From NCBI GenBank assembly GCA_964654945.1, contig CAZZLN010000001.1, positions 62,001 to 126,000 on the forward strand: DNA of 64,000 nucleotides, written 5' to 3'. Below the pieces are notes generated by a model, which saw only the letters and a program-made list of their open reading frames with translations, had not been told where the DNA came from and ran no database searches. The DNA is from HGM11788 sp964654945. GTDB lineage: Bacteria > Bacillota > Clostridia > Lachnospirales > CAG-274. Shown piece after piece: positions 1 to 8,519 of this stretch (its first letter is position 1; every line of letters starts with the position of its first letter). The translations under genes and the position numbers were made by a program.

Positions 1-46
1 AAGAAAAAATTTTTTAAGCTTCTTTTAAGACATATTAAAAATGGTG

Positions 47-1150
47 TCATTTTTTCACACCTCCTGCACAGGCAATAACAGCTGACACTGCAAATGTAAT
101 GCCGCTGTATAAAATATTAATATTACCCATAAGCTGATTTCCCATAACATTAAGAGGTGTATATTCCATAATGTTTTTAACTGTATCAGGCAAAAGTGCA
201 GGAGGCAAAAAGCAACCGCCTATAAATCCCATAACAATAGTAAAAAACATTATACAAAGACTTGCATTTATTCTGTTTTCAGATATGGAATAAAACATAG
301 TCGCAATTGCAGATATATTAATAACTGTAATAATATCAGGAAAAATTATTAAATCAAAAATATAACAAACTCCATATATACCGCCAAAAAGCACCAGCTC
401 AACTGTCAGTATTTTAATAAACTGAATAAGCACAATAAGAGGATAGGCAAGCTTGGTGTAATTATAAAAAGCAATTTTTTCCGGAAATGCAATTTCAGAT
501 AATGCCATAGCAAAAAGCAATAAAAACACAGGAATAAGCATAGAAGCATAATATTCACTTAATTTTATTCCACTGTTATTTATTTTGTTAAAAGCATTTT
601 CTCTTGAAAAAACAGTATTTATATATTCCATATTAAGTTTTTTATTTTCCTGATGACTTATTCTTTGACCTGTCTGTTCATAATAAGATTTTTCAGCAGA
701 ATATATTCCTGCCTGAACAACAGCAAGGATTGAACTGCCGCATTTTGCAAGCTCCATAAAAAGCTCATTGCCTTTTTCATTTACAATAATTCTTGGCTGA
801 GTATTTTTGCCGTTTATTATATCCTCAACAAAATTTTCTTGAAAAATAAGGGCAGCTGAAGCCCGATTATCATAAACCATAGCTTCAGCCTCGTTTTCAT
901 TAACCCTAACTAATTTGCATATTTTTGATACACTGTCCATATTTTCAACTGCCGTAATTGCAATATTGGTAAATGTATCATTTGGAGCATATACAGCAAT
1001 TATGTTTTTTCCTTTGTCTGATTTTTGAGAAGATATTAAAAGAACAAACATAGTCACTACAGCTATAATCACTACACCGCCAAAAATTATTCTTGGAAGT
1101 TTATGACACATAGCTTTAAATTCAGCTGCAAACAGCCGCATAAAAACCAT
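47..1150 (-). CDS. ABC-2 type transporter permease
   Basis: A 367-residue integral membrane protein. One hydrophobic helix lies near residues 20-40, followed by a long soluble loop to about residue 205 and then roughly five more helices to the C-terminus. That layout is typical of ABC-2 permeases of the ABC_membrane_3/YhgE type. It follows the ABC ATPase and an anchored protein on the same strand with only 13 bases between neighbours, so it is probably the channel half of that exporter. The substrate is not evident from the sequence. The gene ends 46 bases from the window edge, so further operon members could lie outside. Confidence 0.75.
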   Translation of the reverse strand: MVFMRLFAAEFKAMCHKLPRIIFGGVVIIAVVTMFVLLISSQKSDKGKNIIAVYAPNDTFTNIAITAVENMDSVSKICKLVRVNENEAEAMVYDNRASAALIFQENFVEDIINGKNTQPRIIVNEKGNELFMELAKCGSSILAVVQAGIYSAEKSYYEQTGQRISHQENKKLNMEYINTVFSRENAFNKINNSGIKLSEYYASMLIPVFLLLFAMALSEIAFPEKIAFYNYTKLAYPLIVLIQFIKILTVELVLFGGIYGVCYIFDLIIFPDIITVINISAIATMFYSISENRINASLCIMFFTIVMGFIGGCFLPPALLPDTVKNIMEYTPLNVMGNQLMGNINILYSGITFAVSAVIACAGGVKK

Positions 1151-1163
1151 ATTATACCTCTCA

Positions 1164-2687
1164 TTAACCTACAATTTTATTGATTATTTCATTCAGATTT
1201 TTTTGAACCTCTTCAGAAATTTTAGCTGTTTCCTCTTGGTCGGCATTAAGAAGGTCGACAGCTTCTCCGTCAATAGGAGTAATTTCATTTTCAAGAGGAA
1301 CTATACTAAATTCGCCCTCTGCTGCTAAGCTCTCATTTCCTGCATTTGCATTTATACTATTTGCAATAATACTGTATGTATTTTTGTTAGAATCAATAGT
1401 ACCTTCTGAATTAACAGAAAAAATGTCATTATCATCTTCGCTGCCTGATATGCCAAATGTATACCCGTTATTATCCTTATCATAAGTAGTATCAATATTA
1501 ATTACAAAATTGCTGTAAGTATTGTCAATTGTAAAGCTCTTGCTTGTAGTAAGCTTAGTATCTTCAGCCTTGTTTATATCACTGAATATAATGTTATAGC
1601 CTGCACCTTGACTTAAAGCTGATAACTTAACAGTAAGTGCATCTATAGGATTGACTTCACCATTAAAATCAGTATTAAAATTAATATCAAGCTGTTCTCC
1701 CTGAGCAGTAAAGAATGTACCGATTTGAGAGCTTGCAACTATGCCGTCATTAATATATACAAATATTGTAACATCTCCGGGTTCAATTCCAACTTCATTA
1801 TTGTCTGATATACCTGTTATCTGTTCATACATATTTTTGTAGTTTGAAATTAATGCATCAGCTAATGCCTGAGAATCAGCAATGCCATACATCATATACA
1901 TATATGAATATTTATTAAATTCATTTTCCGCATAAACACTCATACCATTTTTAAAATCAGAATTGCTGAATAATTCTTCGCCAAAAACATTATAAAAAGT
2001 ATTTACATCCTCGGCAGCAATTTTAATTTCATATCCCTTGTCATATTCTTTGAGTGCATCGCCCTTTATTGAAGAAAGCTCAGCATTGCCTGACACCTTT
2101 ATCCAAGCTTTTCTGCCGGCAGACTGAATACCCTTTGAAATATTGCTGTAAACTGCATTATAAGTGTTATCCTGTGCCTTTGCATTAAAGAAAATATTCT
2201 GGGGCTCATTCTCATCATAATCAATGCCTGTAACATCATAAATTCTCTTAGATAATTCATTTATTTCAATCAGGAAATTTTTCCCATATAACACAGGAGC
2301 GGAAATAGTAACATTTTCATTGTCAGTATAGGCATTAATACCCAATGCGGCAGTGCCATTATAGTTTAAGTTAAACTTAGCCTGTGCAATATCCTTTGAA
2401 GCATTTCTGTCAAGTGCAAAATCAAAGCCTGCACCCTTTATTTCACCATCAGTTATATTAAAATTAGCCTTAACTGTTGCACTGTCTGTTTCAGCCATAT
2501 CAAGTGCATCTGTATTAAGAAACGGTGAGTTTGCAGTTTCCTTTGACAAATATTCACATACAGTTCTGTCAATAGCTCTTTCAATAATTTTTGCAGGACT
2601 AAATAATTCATTTAAGCCAATAAGCAAAAGACATACTGCAATAATCCCCAATGCTACATAGTCGGCTTCAATTCTTCTGATTTTCAT
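1164..2687 (-). CDS. Membrane-anchored protein of unknown function in ABC exporter operon
   Basis: I do not recognise this 507-residue protein. It has a short charged N-terminus, one hydrophobic segment at about residues 13-30, and then a long extracellular part rich in Asn, Asp, Ser and Thr with alternating beta-strand-like pattern, ending in a short helical tail. There is no Cys lipobox, so an uncleaved anchor is likely. Its start overlaps the end of the upstream ABC ATPase by 20 bases and the permease follows after 13 bases, so the three are probably translated together. It could be an accessory or substrate-binding partner of the exporter; that role is inferred from position only. Confidence 0.6.
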   Translation of the reverse strand: MKIRRIEADYVALGIIAVCLLLIGLNELFSPAKIIERAIDRTVCEYLSKETANSPFLNTDALDMAETDSATVKANFNITDGEIKGAGFDFALDRNASKDIAQAKFNLNYNGTAALGINAYTDNENVTISAPVLYGKNFLIEINELSKRIYDVTGIDYDENEPQNIFFNAKAQDNTYNAVYSNISKGIQSAGRKAWIKVSGNAELSSIKGDALKEYDKGYEIKIAAEDVNTFYNVFGEELFSNSDFKNGMSVYAENEFNKYSYMYMMYGIADSQALADALISNYKNMYEQITGISDNNEVGIEPGDVTIFVYINDGIVASSQIGTFFTAQGEQLDINFNTDFNGEVNPIDALTVKLSALSQGAGYNIIFSDINKAEDTKLTTSKSFTIDNTYSNFVINIDTTYDKDNNGYTFGISGSEDDNDIFSVNSEGTIDSNKNTYSIIANSINANAGNESLAAEGEFSIVPLENEITPIDGEAVDLLNADQEETAKISEEVQKNLNEIINKIVG

Positions 2688-3291
2688 AATTTTTTAATAC
2701 TCCTTTTTTCATTATATAAATTTTATTGCAAAGAGAAATTTCCTCTTTATCATGGGTACACATTACAACAGTGCCGCCCTTATTAACATACTCGGTTATG
2801 TAATTTCTGATTTCGGCTTTACCGTAAATATCAAGGGAGGCACTTGGCTCATCAAGTAACAGCACAGAGGGATTATAACAAAGAGCAACAGCAATGCTGA
2901 CTCTTCTTTTCATACCTCCTGAAAGCTTTGAAACCTTTTTATTAATAAATTCATTTATGCCAAAATCATTAATTACATTTTTATTATATTTTCTGCCACA
3001 CCACAGTTTAATATTATCTTTGACACTCAACTCATCAATTAAAGGATTTTCTTGTGGTACATAGCCTGTGTATTTACTGTATTTCTTGGTTTGAAACACA
3101 TTTTCATTTTCATATAAAAGCTTGCCGTCATCAGCCTTAATTACACCGGCCATAATAGAAAGCAAAGTGGTTTTCCCTGAGCCGTTAGCACCTATAATTC
3201 CTATTATGTCGCCTTTTTCAGCTTCTATATTGACATTTTTAAGAGTATATCCCTTAAACCTTTTTGTAATGTTTTCTCCTTTTATTATCAA
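2668..3291 (-). CDS. ABC transporter ATP-binding protein
   Basis: ATPase subunit of the exporter. Counting from a TTG start at 3291 it has about 207 residues, with Walker A GANGSGKT at 34-41, the signature LSGGMKRR at 123-130 and Walker B LLLDEPS at 144-150, all intact. The reading frame extends to an ATG at 3321, but that start has no Shine-Dalgarno sequence and adds ten unrelated residues. The TTG has AGGAGG upstream, although 12 bases away, which is long, so the start is uncertain. The gene overlaps the end of the YibE/F gene and the start of the 507-residue protein, which suggests translational coupling. Confidence 0.85.
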   Translation of the reverse strand: MIIKGENITKRFKGYTLKNVNIEAEKGDIIGIIGANGSGKTTLLSIMAGVIKADDGKLLYENENVFQTKKYSKYTGYVPQENPLIDELSVKDNIKLWCGRKYNKNVINDFGINEFINKKVSKLSGGMKRRVSIAVALCYNPSVLLLDEPSASLDIYGKAEIRNYITEYVNKGGTVVMCTHDKEEISLCNKIYIMKKGVLKNYENQKN

Positions 3292-4459
3292 ATTCTTCAG
3301 CAGCCTCCTCGCAAAGGTCATAAACAGTTTTCTGTTTTTTAAGATGTTTATAAACTATACTTGCTACAAATGCCGTAAAAGGTATTGTAAGCAATATTCC
3401 TATACTGCCTATAAGAGCCTGCATAACCTCAACAATAACCCTTTCCTTGTTAAAAAGCTCAAGCAAAGAGCCATTGAAAATAACAAGAAGAACAGTTGTG
3501 GACAATGAGCTTCCGATATATGCAAGCACAAGAGTATTTGCCATAGTACCCATAAGGTCACGCCCTATTGTCATACCACTTTTAAAAAGCTCTTTTCTGT
3601 GAATATCAGGGACTTTAAGCTTTATTTCGTGAAGGGATGAGCTTATATCAACTGCAACGTCCATAACAGCACCCATTGAACCAATTGTAATAGCCGCAAA
3701 AATAATTGCAAGTAAATCTATAGGGTGCTCCGGATTAACTGTTGTAAGGCTGAAAGTGGACTCGTCAAGTATACCGCTTAAACCTAAAACAGAATTCATA
3801 ATTACAGACAGCATACCGGCTATAAATACACCACCGCTGCAGCCTATACAGGCTGTAAGAGATTTTCTGTCGGGTCCGTTTACAACGATAAGGGTCATTA
3901 TAATTGTATAGACACATATTATAACTGTCCAAGCATAAATATTCTGACCGCTTATTACTGCAGGAACAAACACCGCAAAAACCGCAAGGCAGGTAAACAT
4001 AAGAGAAACAAGTGTATTAAATCCCTTGCTTCTGCCAAAGAAAAGCAGCAACAGTACAAAAACTGCACCTAAAAGTATCAGATAACCGGAACGTATGTAT
4101 TCGGAAAATTCATAATTTCCCTCATCTTCACTTGAAACTCCAAGGAGGATATTATCTCCTTTTTCAACCAGCTTATAAGGCACTGCATCATAGTCATCAA
4201 CAGTCTGCTTTGCGGTTATTTCATCTCCGTCTTTAAGCTTTGCCTTAAAGTACACCTCAGTACCTTTCATTCCATTTCCGTAATCATAGGGAATAGTCTG
4301 AAGAATATCGGTAACTTCTGCCGGATAAGTTTTATCAACACCCTGTCCTTGAAGATAGGTGTAATCCGATGTAGCTATATTATTGCCATAATATATAAAC
4401 AATACACTGAATATAATGACTGCAATATAGGATATTATACGAACTAAATTACTATTCAT
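3254..4459 (-). CDS. YibE/F family membrane protein
   Basis: A 401-residue protein with an N-terminal helix, an extracellular domain to about residue 125, then seven or so membrane helices. The membrane part includes a conserved-looking stretch around IGSMGAVMDVAVDISS, which is typical of the YibE/F family (Pfam YibE_F). The biochemical role of the family is not established. It lies upstream of the ABC exporter genes and its last 38 bases overlap the ATPase start, so it is likely in the same transcript. The 92-base gap to plsC upstream contains no clear terminator. Confidence 0.8.
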   Translation of the reverse strand: MNSNLVRIISYIAVIIFSVLFIYYGNNIATSDYTYLQGQGVDKTYPAEVTDILQTIPYDYGNGMKGTEVYFKAKLKDGDEITAKQTVDDYDAVPYKLVEKGDNILLGVSSEDEGNYEFSEYIRSGYLILLGAVFVLLLLFFGRSKGFNTLVSLMFTCLAVFAVFVPAVISGQNIYAWTVIICVYTIIMTLIVVNGPDRKSLTACIGCSGGVFIAGMLSVIMNSVLGLSGILDESTFSLTTVNPEHPIDLLAIIFAAITIGSMGAVMDVAVDISSSLHEIKLKVPDIHRKELFKSGMTIGRDLMGTMANTLVLAYIGSSLSTTVLLVIFNGSLLELFNKERVIVEVMQALIGSIGILLTIPFTAFVASIVYKHLKKQKTVYDLCEEAAEEFDNKRRKHYKKV

Positions 4460-4551
4460 ATAAATAACTTCCTTCCGTTTATTTAATTTTTAAGTACAGT
4501 ATATCACATTTTTATTAAAATTCCTACAATATTATTAAAATTAATACATTT

Positions 4552-5274
4552 TTAATTATTGCTTAGTTTACTTCTTATAATATTTTCAACTTTTTCAGGC
4601 AGTTCATTTATTTCTTCTTTAGAAAGCTCTGCTGTAAATATTGGCTTATGAATATAAATATTTACATTTGCAGGTTTAATAATATTTTTGTTTCCCTCCA
4701 TAATTTTATATGTACCGTCAATAGTAATTGGTACAATAGGAGCTTTTGCCTTAGTAGCAAGCTTAAAGCTGCCTGACTTAAACTCACCCATAACACCATT
4801 TTTACCTCTGGTACCTTCCGGAAATATAACCATATTTATTCCTGCTTTAAGCTGCTTTATACCCTCAATAATTACAGAAGCAGACTGTTTTATATTATTT
4901 CTATCCATAAAAAGACAGTGTATTCTCTTCATCCAGTCACTTAGCATAGGCACCTTTCCAAGTTCGGTTTTAGCCACAAAGCCTTTGGGAACACCAAGAT
5001 AAGCAAGAAGTGAAAGAATATCAAAATTGCTTTGATGATTGGAAATAAACAGTATTCCTTTCTGATTTGGAATATTTTCCAGTCCAATCATATTTATTGA
5101 GGCACCTGAAGCCTTTATTCTTTTTATTGCCCACTCAGTAACATAATTATATGTTGTTTGCTCATATTCTTCAATTTTACCATCAGCCAAAAGCCTGTCA
5201 ACTTTTTTTAAATCCTTTTTTCTGACAAACAGAGAAAAAATAAAATTTGCATACCAATATATTGAACGGAACAT
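4552..5274 (-). CDS. plsC: 1-acyl-sn-glycerol-3-phosphate acyltransferase (PlsC-like)
   Basis: Transfers an acyl group to lysophosphatidic acid to make phosphatidic acid at the inner face of the membrane. The 240-residue protein has the HX4D catalytic motif as NHQSNFD (His80, Asp85) and the glycerol-phosphate binding motif FPEGTRG starting at residue 151. These are the two defining blocks of the PlsC family. An N-terminal hydrophobic segment at about 7-17 fits membrane attachment. It is divergent from rsmB. A Shine-Dalgarno AGGAGG precedes the ATG. A paralogue acting on another acyl acceptor cannot be excluded. Confidence 0.85.
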   Translation of the reverse strand: MFRSIYWYANFIFSLFVRKKDLKKVDRLLADGKIEEYEQTTYNYVTEWAIKRIKASGASINMIGLENIPNQKGILFISNHQSNFDILSLLAYLGVPKGFVAKTELGKVPMLSDWMKRIHCLFMDRNNIKQSASVIIEGIKQLKAGINMVIFPEGTRGKNGVMGEFKSGSFKLATKAKAPIVPITIDGTYKIMEGNKNIIKPANVNIYIHKPIFTAELSKEEINELPEKVENIIRSKLSNN

Positions 5275-5336
5275 AAATTTTATCCTCCTTTTATTTTTTT
5301 ATTTTAATATAAGTATTTCAAAAAACACTTTAAATA

Positions 5337-5365
5337 TTTACAAATATGTGTTATATTTATAATAT
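5337..5365 (+). promoter_or_regulatory. Possible promoter of rsmB block
   Basis: TTTACA (5337-5342) lies 17 bases before TAATAT (5360-5365) and 15 bases before an overlapping TATAAT (5358-5363). It is the best sigma-A-like match ahead of rsmB, but the region is so AT-rich that chance matches are likely. Confidence 0.35.
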
Positions 5366-5398
5366 CATAAATATGCAGATTTTAAAAGAGGTTTTATT

Positions 5399-6727
5399 AT
5401 GTCCGAAAGAGAAATTGCAATAAATATTTTGGAAAATATAATATCAGAGGGAGCATACAATAATATAATTCTGAGAAAAACACTTAATCAGGCTTCTGAT
5501 TTAACCTCTGTTCAGAAAGCTCTTATAACACAGCTTGTAAACGGCACGTTAAGAAATATGCTCCATATAGATTATATAATTAATAAATTTTCAAAAACTC
5601 CTGTAAAAAAAATGAAATCTCTTATATTAAACAGTCTGCGTATCGGTATATATCAAATAATGTATATGGATAAAATTCCTGTAAGTGCAGCCTGCAACGA
5701 AGCAGTAAAAATTGTTAAAAAAAGAGGTTTTTACAATCTTTCAGGCTTTGTAAACGGCATTTTAAGAAATGTTGCAAGAAATAAGGACAATATTGAATAT
5801 CCTGATGAAAACACTATTGAATATCTTTCAATTAAATATTCTTATCCAAAATGGATACTTGAATACTGGTTAAAGGAGCTTGATTTTGAAAGTATAAAGG
5901 CTGTTTGTAAGGCAAATAACAACGCTCCTAAGATAACAATATGTGTAAATACAAATAAAATTTCAAAAAAGGAACTTATCAAAAAACTTAAATCAGAGGG
6001 CATTGAAGCAAAGGGTAATACAAACCTTGATAACAGTATTTATATTTCTAAAATAAATAATATTTCAGAAACTAAGTGTTATAAAGAAGGTTTGTTTCAT
6101 ATAATGGATGAAAGCTCAATACTATCTGTAAAGGCACTTTCTCCAAAGGAAGGCTCTCTTGTTGTTGATGTGTGTGCAGCACCGGGAGGAAAAAGCTTTG
6201 CTTGCGCCTACTCTATGAAAAACAAAGGAAAAATTATATCAAGGGATATATATGAGCATAAGTTAAAATTAATTGATGAGGGCAGCAAAAGACTTGGAGC
6301 TGATATAATAAAAACTGAGGTAAAAGATGCTCTTGAAGCTGATAATACAAAGGCTGATTATGTAATAATAGATGCACCATGTTCAGGACTTGGACTTGTG
6401 AGAAAAAAGCCTGATATAAAATACAACAAAACTATTGAGGATATTAATTCTCTTGCTGAAATTCAGAGAAATATGCTTTCCATATGTCAGAATATGGTTA
6501 AAGAAAATGGAGTTCTTTTATACTCTACCTGCACAATATCTCATAAAGAAAATATTGACAATATAAAATGGTTCTGTGAAAACTACGATTTTGAACCGGA
6601 GGATTTAACTCCGTATATTTCTGAAAATATAAAATTTGAAACAACAAAACTCGGCTATATACAAATCACTCCCGATAAAATGGATAGCGACGGATTTTTT
6701 ATAGCCAGATTAAGGAGAAAACAATGA
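5399..6727 (+). CDS. rsmB: 16S rRNA (cytosine-967-C5)-methyltransferase RsmB
   Basis: SAM-dependent enzyme that methylates C967 of 16S rRNA. The 442 residues begin with a NusB-like RNA-binding domain (about 1-130) and continue with the methyltransferase domain. The SAM-binding block DVCAAPGGKS is at 257-266. The two cysteines used by RNA m5C methyltransferases are present, in APCSG (Cys328) and STCTI (Cys378). The length is normal for the family. AGAGG precedes the ATG. It is first in a seven-gene + strand block and overlaps rlmN by four bases. Confidence 0.95.
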   Translation: MSEREIAINILENIISEGAYNNIILRKTLNQASDLTSVQKALITQLVNGTLRNMLHIDYIINKFSKTPVKKMKSLILNSLRIGIYQIMYMDKIPVSAACNEAVKIVKKRGFYNLSGFVNGILRNVARNKDNIEYPDENTIEYLSIKYSYPKWILEYWLKELDFESIKAVCKANNNAPKITICVNTNKISKKELIKKLKSEGIEAKGNTNLDNSIYISKINNISETKCYKEGLFHIMDESSILSVKALSPKEGSLVVDVCAAPGGKSFACAYSMKNKGKIISRDIYEHKLKLIDEGSKRLGADIIKTEVKDALEADNTKADYVIIDAPCSGLGLVRKKPDIKYNKTIEDINSLAEIQRNMLSICQNMVKENGVLLYSTCTISHKENIDNIKWFCENYDFEPEDLTPYISENIKFETTKLGYIQITPDKMDSDGFFIARLRRKQ

Positions 6728-7776
6728 TTGATATAAGGTCCTTAACAATGGAGGAGCTTAAAAATGAGCTTATTTCTCTTGGCGAAAAGCCTTTCAGAGC
6801 TAAACAGATTTTCAACTGGCTTCATAAAGAGTATGTATCCTCCTTTGATGAAATGACTAATATTTCAAAAGCTTTAAGGCAAAGACTTTCTGAAAGCTAT
6901 GTTATATCAAAATTAAACATAGTGCAAAAGCTGGTATCGGAAAATGACGGAACTTCAAAATATCTTTTTGACTTAGGCGACAGCATATATATAGAAAGTG
7001 TTCTTATGAGATATGAATACGGAAATTCAGTTTGTATTTCGTCACAGGCGGGATGCAGAATGGGCTGTAAATTCTGTGCTTCAACTGTAGATGGTCTTGA
7101 CAGAAATCTTCTTGCGGGAGAAATGGCAGGTCAGGTTTATGAGATACAGAAAGATATTGGCGAAAGAATTTCAAATATAGTTATTATGGGAAGCGGTGAA
7201 CCCCTTGATAACTATTATAACCTTTTAAAATTTTTAAATATTATAAATGATAAAGATGGAGCTGAAATTGGTTTAAGGCACATAACTGTATCCACCTGCG
7301 GACTTGTTGAGAAAATATATGAGCTTGCAGATAAAAGGCTGCAAATTACTCTTGCAATTTCCCTTCATGCACCAAACGATGAAATTAGGCAGCAGACAAT
7401 GCCTGTTGCAAAGGTTTATTCTATTGACAAGCTCATAAAAGCAGCATCATATTATGCCAACACAACAAAAAGGCGTATTACCTATGAATATGCTCTTATA
7501 TCAGGTTTAAATGACAGCAAAGAAAATGCTGTTGAGCTTGCAAAAAGATTAAGGGGTACAATGTGCCATATAAATTTAATTCCTGTAAATGATGTTAAGG
7601 AAAACAATTTCACAAGAAGTTCTGAAAAAAATATTAAGAATTTTGCTGAATTGTTGCAATCTTTAGGAATAGAAACTACAATTAGAAGAAGATTGGGCAG
7701 TGATATAAATGCTGCCTGCGGACAGCTTAGAAAAAGCTATAAGCAAAATAACTTTGAAAACAGAGGTGTTAATTAA
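6724..7776 (+). CDS. rlmN: 23S rRNA (adenine-2503-C2)-methyltransferase RlmN
   Basis: Radical-SAM enzyme that methylates A2503 of 23S rRNA and A37 of some tRNAs. The 350 residues carry the 4Fe-4S motif CRMGCKFC (Cys111, Cys115, Cys118) and the GSGEPL motif. A C-terminal NAACGQL contains the second conserved cysteine of the ping-pong mechanism. The ATGA overlap with rsmB and the one-base overlap with the phosphatase gene indicate one transcript. Length and motifs fit RlmN rather than Cfr, although this was not tested against a Cfr alignment. Confidence 0.95.
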   Translation: MIDIRSLTMEELKNELISLGEKPFRAKQIFNWLHKEYVSSFDEMTNISKALRQRLSESYVISKLNIVQKLVSENDGTSKYLFDLGDSIYIESVLMRYEYGNSVCISSQAGCRMGCKFCASTVDGLDRNLLAGEMAGQVYEIQKDIGERISNIVIMGSGEPLDNYYNLLKFLNIINDKDGAEIGLRHITVSTCGLVEKIYELADKRLQITLAISLHAPNDEIRQQTMPVAKVYSIDKLIKAASYYANTTKRRITYEYALISGLNDSKENAVELAKRLRGTMCHINLIPVNDVKENNFTRSSEKNIKNFAELLQSLGIETTIRRRLGSDINAACGQLRKSYKQNNFENRGVN

Positions 7777-8519
7777 TGATAGGTTTAGGCAAAAGTGATA
7801 TTGGACGCCACAGATTAAAAAACGAAGACAGTATGATGGTATCCAATGCGCCTATTGGCAAGCTTTCAAATGTTTATGCAATTGCTGACGGTATGGGCGG
7901 CCATAAAGCGGGAAATGTTGCCAGCACAGTTGCAATTGAATGTTTTGAAGAATATGTAGAGGCTGCCACAAGCAAAGACGATGAAATACTCGACATATTA
8001 ATCGGAGGCATTAATCACGCCAACAACATAGTATATAATATGACTCTCGAAAATGAAGACTATTCAAATATGGGTACAACATTTTTGGCATGCTCATTAA
8101 AGGGCAGAAATGCTTATATAGCTCATGTTGGTGACTGCCGTCTGTATAAAATCAGCAAGGGCGGTATCACCCAGATTACAAATGACCACTCTTTTGTGGC
8201 AGAACTTGTAAGAGCAGGTATGATAACAGAAGCAGAAGCTGAAACCCATCCTGAACGTCATTCTATAACAAGAGCTGTAGGTGCAGAGCCAACAGTTATA
8301 GCTGATGGAATTATATGCTCTGTTGAAAAGGGTGACAGAATAGTTATGTGCAGTGACGGACTTACAAATATGGTTAAAAATCAAAGTATTCTTGAAATAG
8401 CCGATGATAGTTCACTAACCCTCGAACAGAGAATAGATAAGCTTATAAATATGGCAAATGAAAACGGCGGCTATGATAACATTACAGTTATTATAATAGA
8501 TATAAAGGAGGTGGCATAA
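7776..8519 (+). CDS. prpC: PP2C-type Ser/Thr protein phosphatase (PrpC/Stp)
   Basis: Metal-dependent phosphatase that reverses phosphorylation by the neighbouring kinase. The 247 residues start with a GKSDIGRHRLKNEDS block and have DGMGGH at 38-43, the metal-binding signature of bacterial PP2C enzymes. GDCRLY, CSDGLT and GGYDNIT follow in the expected order. No membrane segment is present, so it is cytosolic. It abuts prkC with no gap, the standard Firmicute pairing. Confidence 0.93.
   Translation: MIGLGKSDIGRHRLKNEDSMMVSNAPIGKLSNVYAIADGMGGHKAGNVASTVAIECFEEYVEAATSKDDEILDILIGGINHANNIVYNMTLENEDYSNMGTTFLACSLKGRNAYIAHVGDCRLYKISKGGITQITNDHSFVAELVRAGMITEAEAETHPERHSITRAVGAEPTVIADGIICSVEKGDRIVMCSDGLTNMVKNQSILEIADDSSLTLEQRIDKLINMANENGGYDNITVIIIDIKEVA

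Noticed and set aside
3122..3508. A 128-residue + strand frame opposite the ABC ATPase.
   Set aside because: It is antisense to two well-supported genes and has no ribosome site.
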